NCBI RefSeq assembly: GCF_900112955.1
Contig: NZ_FONP01000004.1
Span: 92,465 to 156,464, forward strand
DNA length: 64,000 nucleotides
Source of the DNA: Peptostreptococcus sp. D1
Lineage (GTDB): Bacteria; Bacillota; Clostridia; Peptostreptococcales; Peptostreptococcaceae
Direction: 5' to 3'
Below, one piece after another: positions 1 to 8,541 of this stretch (positions are counted from its first letter, which is position 1; every line of letters begins with the position of its first letter). The position numbers were made by a program, and so were the translations under genes. The notes beneath the pieces are model-generated. The model searched no databases and was not told the DNA's origin. It was given only the letters and a program-made list of their open reading frames with translations.

Positions 1-1249
1 CTTGCCGGACGAAAACCACTACACAACTGCAAAGGACATGACAATTTTATCAAGAGTAGCTTACGGAGATAATCTGATAAAAAGCATAGTCGCAAAGAAA
101 GCTGTAAAATTCAAGGTAAGCAACACCTGTAAGGTTGAACGAACACTGATAAATAGTAATAAATTTTTGACCTCAACAGATTATATGGACTATAAGGGAA
201 AACAAACACCTATAAAATACGACATCGTCGATGGAATAAAGACAGGCTATACTGACGATGCTGGGAATTGTTTGGTTTCAACCGGTGAAAAAGCTGGAAT
301 AAGAATGATCTCATCGGTATTTTTCGCTCCATCTGGAAATTTATATCATGATTCCAGGACACTATTGGATTATGGGTTCGACAACTTCAAAACAATCACA
401 ATATTTGATAAAAAAGATTTAATCGGCGAAAAAAACATCAAATTTGCTTCGCCTAGCAAGGTTAAGTTTTCGCCTGCAAATAGCTTTAGTGTTACGCAGG
501 ATATAAATGAAAAAATAAATACAAGCGATTACACAAAAAAGTTTGACTTTGACAAGCTTGATTTACCTGTTAAAAAGGGGGATGTAATTGGAACAATGAA
601 TATTTATCAAAAAACCAATATGGTTTCCAGCATAGCCTTGATTGCTGAAAATGATGTTAATTCATATTGGGATATCATCAAATCAAAAATACCTTTCCTA
701 AACGATGAAAATAAAAATTCTAGTAAGGACAACTCAGATTCCACAAATGATACCTCAGCTTCCGATTCATCATCAAATGATAAATCTTCAAAAACTAATT
801 CAAATAAATCTAATGCTGATAAGAAAAATGAAGCTGGAATCGTAAACAAAGTAGTCAACAGTGGAAAGACAGTGAAATCTGAAATAGAAAATTCAGCCCA
901 TGGTATTTGGGGAATCCTTAAGGAAATAAGACTATTCTTCACAAATACATTCGGAGGTGGCTTTTCTACATTTGAAAAAAGTCATTTTTATAAGTTTTTG
1001 GACAATGAAATCTCATCGAAGGTAAGAATAATTCCTTCAAAATACATAATTATTGGTGTACCTGTAATTGTAATTCTCCTATTCCTAATATTAATAATCG
1101 GAATACTAAAAGATGCGATACTTGCAAGACTAGGTACAAGAAAAGATAAAAATGACACCAAAGCAAATAAATTAAAAGACGCCGATAATAATTCATCCGA
1201 TAATAATTCTGATGCAATTAATACTGAGGATAGCAACTCGGACAAATAA
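1..1249 (+). CDS. D-alanyl-D-alanine carboxypeptidase (DacF/PBP5-like), 5'-truncated by the window edge
   Basis: The protein trims the terminal D-alanine from peptidoglycan stem peptides outside the membrane. Only the C-terminal part is in the window: the reading frame is open at base 1, and the first residues (LPDENHYTTAKDM) are internal family sequence, so the SxxK and SxN motifs lie upstream. The third active-site motif KTG is visible at visible residues 80-82 (DGIKTGYTDDAG). A beta-rich PBP5 C-terminal domain follows, then a Ser/Asn/Lys-rich linker (about residues 235-275) and a hydrophobic helix near residues 345-372 with a charged, Asp/Asn-rich tail. A real C-terminal transmembrane helix with an approximately 40-residue cytoplasmic tail differs from the usual amphipathic anchor of PBP5. 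It converges on the DUF2325 gene, with a shared terminator between them. Confidence 0.9.
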   Translation, partial: LPDENHYTTAKDMTILSRVAYGDNLIKSIVAKKAVKFKVSNTCKVERTLINSNKFLTSTDYMDYKGKQTPIKYDIVDGIKTGYTDDAGNCLVSTGEKAGIRMISSVFFAPSGNLYHDSRTLLDYGFDNFKTITIFDKKDLIGEKNIKFASPSKVKFSPANSFSVTQDINEKINTSDYTKKFDFDKLDLPVKKGDVIGTMNIYQKTNMVSSIALIAENDVNSYWDIIKSKIPFLNDENKNSSKDNSDSTNDTSASDSSSNDKSSKTNSNKSNADKKNEAGIVNKVVNSGKTVKSEIENSAHGIWGILKEIRLFFTNTFGGGFSTFEKSHFYKFLDNEISSKVRIIPSKYIIIGVPVIVILLFLILIIGILKDAILARLGTRKDKNDTKANKLKDADNNSSDNNSDAINTEDSNSDK

Positions 1250-1296
1250 TAAAATAAACCTCGGACAAATAATTACTAAAAATATTGACACAAAAT

Positions 1297-1343
1297 AGAA
1301 GCGGTAGCATATTTGTATTATTACAAATTTTGCTACCACTTCT
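1297..1343. terminator. Bidirectional intrinsic terminator between dac and the DUF2325 gene
   Basis: Arms at 1297-1309 and 1331-1343 pair over 13 positions with one imperfect pair (a G-U wobble when read on the minus strand), and a 7-bp inner stem (1311-1317 with 1322-1328) continues the hairpin. It lies between convergent genes. The T-rich tails are modest on both sides. Confidence 0.6.
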
Positions 1344-1374
1344 TTGGTTAAACTAGCTTAACCACATTTTTATA

Positions 1375-1698
1375 TTAATTATTCTTGCATCTTTTACAAT
1401 TTTCACAATTGCCCAAACAAACATTTATTTCGTTGAGACATTCCGAAAAAGCCACCTTACTACTATTCTTGTGTCTAAAAATTGGAATATTCATCTTTTT
1501 CGCTTGGTTTTCAACAATTTTTGTCAGCTTATGTGAAACTGTAGAAGTCATTATTATAATAGCATCAGGACTTCCAATCGAATTTTTTACTTGACTGGAC
1601 ATAGTAGTATATATCTTTGGTTTAAATCCCATATTCTTCGCCATTTTATAGTAATCTTTTTCCATTCTTTCATGTCCACCAATAACTAATAGACCCAT
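1375..1698 (-). CDS. DUF2325 domain-containing protein, probably iron-regulated
   Basis: The family has no established function. The protein opens with a nucleotide-binding-like strand and glycine turn (MGLLVIGGHERM), followed by alternating alpha/beta sequence with a TSTVSHKL segment. It ends in a cysteine-rich tail (CLGNCENCKRCKNN, four Cys) that could bind metal or a cluster. The longest frame starts at 1704, but the AAGGGGG ribosome binding site touches that codon and is about 7 nt from the ATG at 1698, which I take as the start. A consensus promoter and an exact Fur-type operator lie about 90-140 bp upstream, so iron control is likely. Assignment to DUF2325 rests on remembered family features. 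Confidence 0.75.
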   Translation of the reverse strand: MGLLVIGGHERMEKDYYKMAKNMGFKPKIYTTMSSQVKNSIGSPDAIIIMTSTVSHKLTKIVENQAKKMNIPIFRHKNSSKVAFSECLNEINVCLGNCENCKRCKNN

Positions 1699-1789
1699 AA
1701 TCATTCCCCCTTAAAACACTAGCAAATTATCTCCCAAGTCCCAAATAATGATTGTCTTACCTGAGACTATTTTTCTAAAATAACAAGGA

Positions 1790-1804
1790 TGATAATGATT
1801 ATCA
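1790..1804 (-). promoter_or_regulatory. Fur-type operator (7-1-7 box) at the DUF2325 promoter
   Basis: TGATAATGATTATCA matches the Gram-positive Fur 7-1-7 consensus TGATAATnATTATCA at every position. It is the core of a longer perfect palindrome (1782-1812). On the minus strand it starts about 6-12 bp downstream of the -10 box, so it covers the expected transcription start. Confidence 0.75.
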
Positions 1805-1815
1805 TCCTTGTTAAT

Positions 1816-1844
1816 ATAATAAAATATTTCATCCAATTTGTCAA
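1816..1844 (-). promoter_or_regulatory. Sigma-A-type promoter of the DUF2325 gene
   Basis: Minus-strand TTGACA (1839-1844) is followed after 17 bp by TATTAT (1816-1821). Transcription would start inside the Fur-type palindrome, a classic repression geometry. Confidence 0.7.
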
Positions 1845-1892
1845 TATATAATTGAGAATAATTTTTATTTATTTTTATTATCTATTATTTTA

Positions 1893-4568
1893 TTAACTAT
1901 TTTTTCTTATTATCTTCACAGCTTCCATACACACAACTGAAGCCAATGCTAGTCCTAATGAGGTCAATAAATTTATCATAGAAAATTCTGCTGGTATCAT
2001 AAATATCGGTCTGACTGATGGAAGTAATACCACTCCAAGTAACACCAAACAAACTAACACTGCCATCAATACATACTTGTTAGTGAAAAAACCAATACTA
2101 AAAAAAGTATTAAAATCAGATCTACAGGCAAAGGTTTGAAAAGTTCTAGATAACAGCAATGTTGTAAATGCCATTGCCACGCCCATCTCTGGAGATACTT
2201 TCATACCTATAAACTGAGCAAAAATTGCTGCAACACCTACAAATACGCCTCTGGAAAGTATCGCCTGCAAAGTTCCTCCGCCCAAAAGTCCTTCTTTTTT
2301 ATCTCTTGGAGGTCTGTTCATCACTCCTTTTTCAACACTCTCCATACCCAATGCTATTGCAGGTAATGAGTCATTGACCATATTAATAAATATCAACTGC
2401 AGAGCTGTATAAGGATTTGACCAATCGGCAAATACTGCAAACAATATCGATATTATCGCCCCCAAGTTCCCTGAAAACAAATATGTAATTGATTTCTTGA
2501 TGTTGCTATATACAGTTCTACCAACTTCAACTGCATCCACAATACTTGCAAAGTTATCGTCAACCAACACCATTGCAGATGCGTCTTTTGCAACCTCAGT
2601 ACCACTTCCCATAGCAATACCAATATCTGCATTTTTCAACGCTGGAGCATCATTTACTCCATCACCCGTCATTGCAGTCACTTTATTTTTCTTCTGCCAT
2701 GCACCCACAATTCTAATCTTATTTTGTGGAGATACTCTTGCATATACGCTGATTTTTTCAAGATTCTTATCTAATTCTTCATCAGACAAGTCATCCAGCT
2801 CTTGACCTGTGAAAGATAAATCTCCATCCTCAAATATTCCAATTTCTTTACCGATAGCGACTGCAGTAGTTTTGTGATCCCCTGTTATCATTATCGGTTT
2901 TATTCCAGCATTTTTAGCTTTTGAAACTGCATATATAACTTCTTTTCTTGGTGGATCTATCATAGCAATCAATCCGATAAATACAAAATTACCTTCAAAA
3001 TCGACGTCTAATATTTCATCGTTGAATTCCTTATATCCAAAAGCCAATACCCTAAGTGCATTTTTTGAGTATTCTTCATTTTGATTTTTTATAGCTTCAA
3101 ATATTTCAGGACTCATGTCAACAACTCTTTCACCCATCAATGCTTTTACGCTTCTAGATAAAACTATATCTGGAGCACCTTTGGTGAACATAATATTTTT
3201 ACCATTTATTTTATGAGCTGTAGACATCAGTTTTCTATCAGAATCAAAAGGTATCTCCTGTATTCTAGCAAATGTATTTCTCACTCTATTTGTTGTGTAA
3301 CCCATTTTATCTGAAAATACTGTCAGCGCAACCTCAGTTGGATCACCAATTTCTAGCCCATCTTCACTGACGGTCGAATCATTACATAGTGCAGCTGCAT
3401 AATTTAGCATCATTTCAGAGGTAAATTTCTCAAAATTTATATCCTTAAGAGCAGTTTTATTTTCAACATCTCTAGAAATAAGAGTACTTCCATCATATGT
3501 AAAATATTTTACTGCTGTCATTTTGTTCATCGTAAGAGTTCCTGTTTTATCAGTACAGATAACCGATGTAGATCCCAAAGTTTCGACAGCTGGCAGCTTC
3601 CTTATTATAGAGTTCTTATTCGACATAGTTTTTGTTCCAACAGACAACACTATCGTAACGATTGAGGATAGTGCCTCTGGAATTGCTGCAACTGCAATTG
3701 CAACAGCAAACATAAATGAATTTAACACTACTGCCTTTATATCCTGACCAGTTGGATGAGTCAATGCTCTAAATACCTGTATCGCAAATATCAACAAAGA
3801 AATCACTACTATTGCAACTCCTAGCCTTTTTGAAAAGCTTTCAATATTTGATTGCAGTGGAGTTTGCTTCATATCTGTATTTTCAAGAAGATCAGCAATT
3901 TTACCTATTTCTGTAGCCATACCAATTTCCGTACACACGTACCTTGCTCTTCCATTTACCACCATTGATGTTGAATACACCATATTGCCCCTATCACCAA
4001 CCGTACAATCTTCATTAAGCTCATGAATAAATTTTTCAGTCGGCTCGGATTCACCTGTCAGCATACCTTCAACTATCTTTAATGATTCAGCCTCTAATAA
4101 CCTACCATCCGATGGAACATAATCACCTGCTTCAAGCAATACAATGTCACCAGGTACAATTTCTTTTGAAGAAATCGTCATCTTTTCACCATCTCTTATT
4201 ACCTTTGCACTAGGTACAGACATCTGCTTAAGACTGTTGATGGATGATTCCGCCTTTTTAGTCTGAATAGTTCCCAGGACAGCATTTAATATAAGCACCA
4301 AGAAAATAATAAGCGATTCCATCACAGATCCCGTTATTATTTGTATAACAGCTGCTACAATCAAGATTATCACCATCGGATCCTTAAAGCTTTCCATGAA
4401 TATTTTCCAAGTAGGATCTGATTCTTTTTCCCTCAATTCGTTTTTACCGAATTTTTCTTGCCTTTTTTTAGCTTCATCACTTGACAGACCAGAAATATTT
4501 GAGTTAAATATTTCTACAACTGAATCTGAATCCATCAAATAATACTTTTTGTCTTTAATAGAATTCAT
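1893..4568 (-). CDS. P-type cation-transporting ATPase (Ca2+-ATPase family, likely Mn2+/Ca2+ exporter)
   Basis: This membrane pump uses ATP to move divalent cations out of the cytoplasm. In order the sequence shows an N-terminal cation-ATPase domain, two hydrophobic helices, the actuator motif TGES (about residues 171-174), helix 4 motif PEAL (297-300), the phosphorylation site DKTGT (Asp about 340), the hinge motif TGDGVND and a C-terminal transmembrane block. That is a full-length P2A-type pump of 891 residues. A longer frame begins with TTG at 4586, but that codon lies in the GGAGGAA ribosome binding site; the ATG at 4568 sits 9 nt downstream of it. A yybP-ykoY riboswitch in the leader points to manganese as a physiological substrate, although the family label is usually calcium. 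Confidence 0.92.
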   Translation of the reverse strand: MNSIKDKKYYLMDSDSVVEIFNSNISGLSSDEAKKRQEKFGKNELREKESDPTWKIFMESFKDPMVIILIVAAVIQIITGSVMESLIIFLVLILNAVLGTIQTKKAESSINSLKQMSVPSAKVIRDGEKMTISSKEIVPGDIVLLEAGDYVPSDGRLLEAESLKIVEGMLTGESEPTEKFIHELNEDCTVGDRGNMVYSTSMVVNGRARYVCTEIGMATEIGKIADLLENTDMKQTPLQSNIESFSKRLGVAIVVISLLIFAIQVFRALTHPTGQDIKAVVLNSFMFAVAIAVAAIPEALSSIVTIVLSVGTKTMSNKNSIIRKLPAVETLGSTSVICTDKTGTLTMNKMTAVKYFTYDGSTLISRDVENKTALKDINFEKFTSEMMLNYAAALCNDSTVSEDGLEIGDPTEVALTVFSDKMGYTTNRVRNTFARIQEIPFDSDRKLMSTAHKINGKNIMFTKGAPDIVLSRSVKALMGERVVDMSPEIFEAIKNQNEEYSKNALRVLAFGYKEFNDEILDVDFEGNFVFIGLIAMIDPPRKEVIYAVSKAKNAGIKPIMITGDHKTTAVAIGKEIGIFEDGDLSFTGQELDDLSDEELDKNLEKISVYARVSPQNKIRIVGAWQKKNKVTAMTGDGVNDAPALKNADIGIAMGSGTEVAKDASAMVLVDDNFASIVDAVEVGRTVYSNIKKSITYLFSGNLGAIISILFAVFADWSNPYTALQLIFINMVNDSLPAIALGMESVEKGVMNRPPRDKKEGLLGGGTLQAILSRGVFVGVAAIFAQFIGMKVSPEMGVAMAFTTLLLSRTFQTFACRSDFNTFFSIGFFTNKYVLMAVLVCLVLLGVVLLPSVRPIFMIPAEFSMINLLTSLGLALASVVCMEAVKIIRKNS

Positions 4569-4610
4569 TTTGCTTTGTTCCTCCAAAAAATTTTAAAATA
4601 ATAATAAAAA

Positions 4611-4758
4611 GCCTCAATAGCAAGACCTTCAAAATAAACCCACATCAAGGTTTATTCTGAAGGTCTTGCTATCAAGGCTATCCTTGTCCATTAACCGAGC
4701 TTTCGCTGTACTGACGACTAACAGATATACAATAATTGTATAGTGCTACTCCCCTTCA
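4611..4758 (-). promoter_or_regulatory. yybP-ykoY (Mn2+) riboswitch with terminator expression platform
   Basis: On the minus strand the aptamer begins GAAGGGGAGTAGC (4757-4745), contains GTCGTCAGTAC and closes with AGCAAGACCTTC (4670-4659). These are the hallmark pieces of the yybP-ykoY class, which senses Mn2+. The closing strand is also the 5' arm of a very long hairpin (4611-4678) followed by TTTTTATTAT. Metal-stabilised P1 would sequester that arm and prevent the terminator, giving an ON switch for the ATPase gene. Confidence 0.9.
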
Positions 4759-4768
4759 TTACTTGATA

Positions 4769-4798
4769 AGTATACCATCAAAAATATACTTTTGTCAA
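4769..4798 (-). promoter_or_regulatory. Promoter of the riboswitch-ATPase transcript
   Basis: Minus-strand TTGACA (4793-4798), 18-bp spacer, TATACT (4769-4774), about 12 bp before the aptamer. Confidence 0.65.
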
Positions 4799-4848
4799 CA
4801 AAAAAGACTACTAAATTCCATGATATATTTCATAGAAAATAATAGTCT
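4799..4848 (-). terminator. Intrinsic terminator after ridA
   Basis: A 9-bp stem with one G-U pair joins 4840-4848 and 4805-4813 and is followed on the minus strand by TTTTTTG. It ends just before the -35 box of the downstream riboswitch promoter, isolating the two units. Confidence 0.5.
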
Positions 4849-4925
4849 CTTTACTTCTAGAGCTCCTATAAAAATCATTAAATTCCAAAACACAAATAAT
4901 AAAGCTTACGCTATTTAATGATAAG

Positions 4926-5303
4926 CTACAGTACAACTAATACCTCAACTTCAACCTTTGCTCCCTTTGGTAATTCTTTAACCGCAACACAAGATCTTGC
5001 TGGCTTGTGATCACCAAAGAAATCAGAATAAACTTCGTTCACAGCACCAAAATCCGCCATATCTACCAAGTAAACAGTAGTTTTAACTATATTAGTTAAG
5101 TCAGCACCAGCTTCAGTAACCACAGCCTTAACGTTCTTTAATGACTGCTCAGCTTGAGCCTTTATATCACCTTCAACTAATGCGCCAGTTTCTGGAACTA
5201 ATGGAATCTGTCCAGAACAATATACTACATTACCTGCCTTTATTGCCTGTGAATATGGTCCAACAGCAGCTGGAGCCTTATCTGTGAAAATAACCTCTGA
5301 CAT
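4926..5303 (-). CDS. ridA: RidA family reactive enamine/imine deaminase
   Basis: RidA hydrolyses the reactive 2-aminoacrylate/2-aminocrotonate intermediates released by PLP-dependent dehydratases. At 125 residues this is typical of the family. It shows the signature GPYSQAI near the N-terminus, SGQIPL, the substrate-binding arginine in HKPARSCVAV and a C-terminal VEVEVLVVL with the conserved glutamate. An AGGAGG ribosome binding site precedes the ATG. The gene lies 85 bp downstream of threonine deaminase on the same strand, which makes functional sense because RidA clears that enzyme's products. Known YjgF, TdcF and RidA proteins cannot be separated by sequence reading alone. Confidence 0.93.
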   Translation of the reverse strand: MSEVIFTDKAPAAVGPYSQAIKAGNVVYCSGQIPLVPETGALVEGDIKAQAEQSLKNVKAVVTEAGADLTNIVKTTVYLVDMADFGAVNEVYSDFFGDHKPARSCVAVKELPKGAKVEVEVLVVL

Positions 5304-5388
5304 AAATTTTTCCTCCTAAAAATCACTTTATCTTTCACAATAATTATAACACTTTTTTAATTATCAATACAATAAAAATATGTTTTTT

Positions 5389-6606
5389 TTATATAAATTC
5401 TACTTTTATTCCGTTCTCTATAAAATCTGATTTAATTCTATTAATTTGGTCGAAATCTATTGTTTCTATTGTTGCTTCAACTATTTGTTTTTTAACAAAT
5501 TTTCCCTCTGCCAGTTTTTCCTGAGAAATATTCAATATATTAGCTCCATTATTTGCTATTATTGAAACCAATTTAGACAACGAGCCTGGCACATCAGGTA
5601 TTTCGGCAATAAAGCTTATCCTTCTTCCTTGTTTTTTCAATGCAACACTTATTATTCTATAAAGAGTGTTTATGTCAATATTGCCACCAGAAACAACGCA
5701 AACGATATTTTCCCCTTTCTTTGGAACGTATTTACCAGAAATCAAAGCAGCAGTACTCACTGCACCAGCACCTTCAGATACCAATTTCTGATTTTCCATC
5801 ATAAACAAAATGGCCTCTGCTATCTCCTCTTCTGTAACTGTTATAATCTGATCCACGTTCTTTGAAATAATATCAAATGTCAAATCTCCAGGAGTCTTTA
5901 CTGCAATACCATCTGCAATAGTTATATCGTTGAATGCTGAGGTTACCTTCCCTGCTCCAAATGATACCTTCATTGAAGGAATATTTGCTGTCTGAACACC
6001 AATAATTTTGATATCTGGATTCAATCCCTTTAACGCTGTTGCAACACCAGCTATAATACCACCTCCGCCGATTGGTACTATAACAGTATCTACCTCTCCG
6101 TTTCTCTGCTCGAATATTTCGAGACCTATTGTTCCTTGTCCTGCAATTACGTATTTATCGTTAAATGGATCCAAAAATGTTGCACCTGTTTCAGCTTGTA
6201 GCTCCTTAGCCTTTGCCAATGCATCATCATATACATTACCGTTTAAAACGACGTTTGCTCCATAGCTCTTTGTAGCTGCTACCTTTGATATAGGAGCGTT
6301 TGCAGGCATACATATAGTCGCTTTAATTCCAGCTTGTTTCGCCCCCAATGCCACACCTTGAGCATGGTTTCCGGCACTTGATGCTATAACGCCATGTGAT
6401 TTTTCTTCTTCAGTCAAGCTCGCAATCTTATTGCAAGCACCTCTCACTTTAAAAGAACCTGTTCTCTGCAGGTTTTCGCACTTATAAAATACTCTGGCAC
6501 CAGTTTTTTCAGACAATCTAACGTTCTCAAGAATATCGGTTTCAAGAATGATATCCTTTATTACCTCTCTAGCTTCTTGAATGTCTTTCAAAGTTACTTT
6601 TTCCAT
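5389..6606 (-). CDS. ilvA: Threonine ammonia-lyase (threonine deaminase) with C-terminal ACT domain
   Basis: This PLP enzyme converts threonine to 2-oxobutyrate and ammonia. The PLP lysine lies in TGSFKVRGA (Lys53), the substrate loop is SSAGNHAQG and the phosphate-binding glycine loop is PIGGGGIIAG. An ACT-type domain occupies about residues 325-405 (GRRISFIAEIPDVPGSLSKL). The single ACT-like domain and 405-residue length fit the tdcB/ilvA short form common in Clostridia, where it can serve threonine fermentation as well as isoleucine synthesis. GAGGGTGG provides the ribosome binding site. The following ridA supports the assignment. Whether it is biosynthetic or catabolic cannot be decided here. 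Confidence 0.93.
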   Translation of the reverse strand: MEKVTLKDIQEAREVIKDIILETDILENVRLSEKTGARVFYKCENLQRTGSFKVRGACNKIASLTEEEKSHGVIASSAGNHAQGVALGAKQAGIKATICMPANAPISKVAATKSYGANVVLNGNVYDDALAKAKELQAETGATFLDPFNDKYVIAGQGTIGLEIFEQRNGEVDTVIVPIGGGGIIAGVATALKGLNPDIKIIGVQTANIPSMKVSFGAGKVTSAFNDITIADGIAVKTPGDLTFDIISKNVDQIITVTEEEIAEAILFMMENQKLVSEGAGAVSTAALISGKYVPKKGENIVCVVSGGNIDINTLYRIISVALKKQGRRISFIAEIPDVPGSLSKLVSIIANNGANILNISQEKLAEGKFVKKQIVEATIETIDFDQINRIKSDFIENGIKVEFI

Positions 6607-6626
6607 GATATACCACCCTCTCTTTG

Positions 6627-6675
6627 ATTATTAATATTATTAATAATTTTATACACTAATACTGCGCATAGTCAA
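6627..6675 (-). promoter_or_regulatory. Promoter and AT-rich palindromic operator candidate for ilvA-ridA
   Basis: Minus-strand TTGACT (6670-6675) and TATAAA (6648-6653) are 16 bp apart. Directly downstream, across the expected start site, is a perfect 10-1-10 palindrome at 6627-6647. An imperfect dyad (AATACTGCGCATA against TACGCAATATT) surrounds the -35 box. No regulator is recognised. Confidence 0.45.
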
Positions 6676-6740
6676 AGCTCTACGCAATATTAATACATAA
6701 TAAAATCATACTAAACCAATTAGATATTCTATAGCTTTTG

Positions 6741-7103
6741 CTATCTACCCATTCTCTTTGTCACAAACTTTTTGGCTATAGTATTTTTGTTCTTAGCAAC
6801 AGCCTGCCCATGTCCAGGAAATACTATTTTAGGATTTTCAATATTTTTTCTATAAACAGTAAATTTAGATCCTATTGCCTGAACAAATTCACAGCGCAAT
6901 TTTTCACATATAAAATTTGCACACTCTTTGGTATCAAGGCCAGAGCTTTCAAGTATATTAACCTTTACTAGCTCTCTAGCTCTCAGCATATCATCAAGTG
7001 ACGCCAGAAAATCCGAACTCACACCATCTTTTCCTATCTGAGTAATCGGCTTCATCCCATTTGCCAAAGACTTCAAATACGCTCGTTGTTTTCCCTTTAA
7101 CAC
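6741..7103 (-). CDS. yhbY: YhbY family ribosome assembly RNA-binding protein (CRM domain)
   Basis: A small CRM-domain protein that associates with pre-50S particles. The fold signature is clear: LKGKQRAYLKSLA at the N-terminus, QIGKDGVS and the long helix/strand pattern through residue 95. A 20-residue basic tail (AKNKNTIAKKFVTKRMGR) extends beyond the usual domain of about 97 residues. The start codon is GTG, placed 6 nt after GGAGG. It follows obgE with a 21-bp gap, the common Clostridia/Bacilli arrangement linking both to large-subunit maturation. No strong terminator is seen after it; only a small AAAA-loop hairpin overlaps the stop. Confidence 0.92.
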   Translation of the reverse strand: MLKGKQRAYLKSLANGMKPITQIGKDGVSSDFLASLDDMLRARELVKVNILESSGLDTKECANFICEKLRCEFVQAIGSKFTVYRKNIENPKIVFPGHGQAVAKNKNTIAKKFVTKRMGR

Positions 7104-7124
7104 TTTGTACCTCCATTAATACAT

Positions 7125-8405
7125 TTAATTATAAAATTCGAACTCAAGTTCGTATATCTTGACCGAATCACCATCTTCAATCCCCATATCTCTCAGCTTA
7201 TCGAATACACCACGAGACTCCATTTGATTTTGGAAGTACTGAAGTGACTCTACGTCATCAAAGTTTACCGAGTACATTATTCTCCTCAATTCCTTTCCCT
7301 TGATGACATAGACTCCATTTTCATCAACTTCAATAAACAATCCCTCATCTTCATTTACATCATATTCTGGTCTATATATTTCGTCCTCAGATACAAGCTC
7401 AATTTCACTTGATTCTGCCAGTACCTGAACAACTTTATCTATAACCTCATCAACACCTTCTCTAGTCGCTGCAGACATCTTGAATACCTCGTAGCCCTTC
7501 TCTTCTAGCTTTTTCTTAAAATCTGCATAAATACTGTCGTCGAAAAGCAAATCTGATTTATTTGCAACCACAATTTGTGGTCTCGTTGCCAATTTTTCAT
7601 TATATAATTTAAGCTCCGAGTTAATTTTTTCAAAATCCTCAATAGGATCTCGCCCTTCAATACCTGAAATATCTACTATATGAATAAGAACTTTTGTTCT
7701 TTCAACGTGTCTCAAGAAATCGTGTCCAAGTCCAACTCCATCGGCTGCACCCTCTATTATCCCAGGAATATCAGCCATTACAAAACTTTTACCATGTCTA
7801 GTCTTTACAACTCCTAGATTGGGAGTGATTGTAGTGAAATGGTAGTTTGCGATTTTTGGCTTCGCTGAGGTAACGATAGAAAGAAAAGTTGATTTTCCGA
7901 CATTGGGGAAGCCTAATAATCCAACATCTGCTATCATCTTCAATTCAAGCACGATCCATCTTTCCTGTCCATCAGTTCCTGACTTTGCAAATGCAGGAGC
8001 CTGCCTAACAGCATTGGCAAAATGCTGATTTCCTTTTCCACCAAAGCCACCCTTTGCAATCACAACTCTGTCACCACTATTTTTCAAATCAGCGATAACC
8101 AAACCTGTTTTTTCATCTCTAATAATTGTCCCTTCAGGCACTCTTAACAATAAATCCTCACCGTTTTTACCAGCTCTTTTCTTCTTTGAACCATCTTCAC
8201 CATTTTGTGCAGAATACTTTGTTTTATATTTAAAGTCCATAAGAGTTCTCAGTGCTCCATCAGCTTCAATAATGATACTGCCGCCTCTACCACCGTCACC
8301 ACCATCTGGTCCACCTGCAGGTACATATTTTTCACGCCTAAATGAAACGGAGCCATTTCCTCCGTTACCAGCCTTGACAAATATTTTCGCCTTGTCTACA
8401 AACAT
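7125..8405 (-). CDS. obgE: GTPase ObgE/CgtA
   Basis: Essential GTPase that acts in 50S assembly and stress signalling. The glycine-rich Obg fold is at the N-terminus (MFVDKAKIFVKAGNGGNGSVSF with GGPDGGDGGRGG). The G domain shows GFPNVGKST (G1), the switch threonine in NYHFTTITPN, DIPG (G3) and NKSD (G4). A C-terminal OCT domain ends at residue 426 (RRIMYSVNFDDVESLQYF and following). Length and domain order are normal. It sits between rpmA and yhbY. A hairpin with a T-run between rpmA and obgE suggests that obgE expression is only partly tied to the ribosomal protein genes. Confidence 0.97.
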   Translation of the reverse strand: MFVDKAKIFVKAGNGGNGSVSFRREKYVPAGGPDGGDGGRGGSIIIEADGALRTLMDFKYKTKYSAQNGEDGSKKKRAGKNGEDLLLRVPEGTIIRDEKTGLVIADLKNSGDRVVIAKGGFGGKGNQHFANAVRQAPAFAKSGTDGQERWIVLELKMIADVGLLGFPNVGKSTFLSIVTSAKPKIANYHFTTITPNLGVVKTRHGKSFVMADIPGIIEGAADGVGLGHDFLRHVERTKVLIHIVDISGIEGRDPIEDFEKINSELKLYNEKLATRPQIVVANKSDLLFDDSIYADFKKKLEEKGYEVFKMSAATREGVDEVIDKVVQVLAESSEIELVSEDEIYRPEYDVNEDEGLFIEVDENGVYVIKGKELRRIMYSVNFDDVESLQYFQNQMESRGVFDKLRDMGIEDGDSVKIYELEFEFYN

Positions 8406-8500
8406 ATGCCGTTTCCTTTCTAAATACCATTATCTATTATTTTACCACTTTTCGTGATTTTTTTCTCTATTTTTTTATAGCTTCACAATATTAATATTTA

Positions 8501-8531
8501 CAAAAAATAAGAGCTATCAAAGTGATAGCCC
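8501..8531 (-). terminator. Terminator or attenuator between rpmA and obgE
   Basis: Nine-bp stem (8523-8531 with 8511-8519, one G-U pair) with a three-base loop, followed on the minus strand by TTATTTTTTG. It would end most of the rplU-prp-rpmA transcript. Confidence 0.6.
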
Positions 8532-8541
8532 TATCATTGTA

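Noticed and set aside
1782..1812. The 31-bp palindrome as terminator of the ATPase gene
   Set aside because: A consensus promoter reads into it and its core equals a Fur box, so operator is the better reading, although weak termination is not excluded.
4736..4918. 60-residue plus-strand open frame
   Set aside because: It overlaps the riboswitch promoter, the ridA terminator and the aptamer on the other strand, and its composition is not protein-like.
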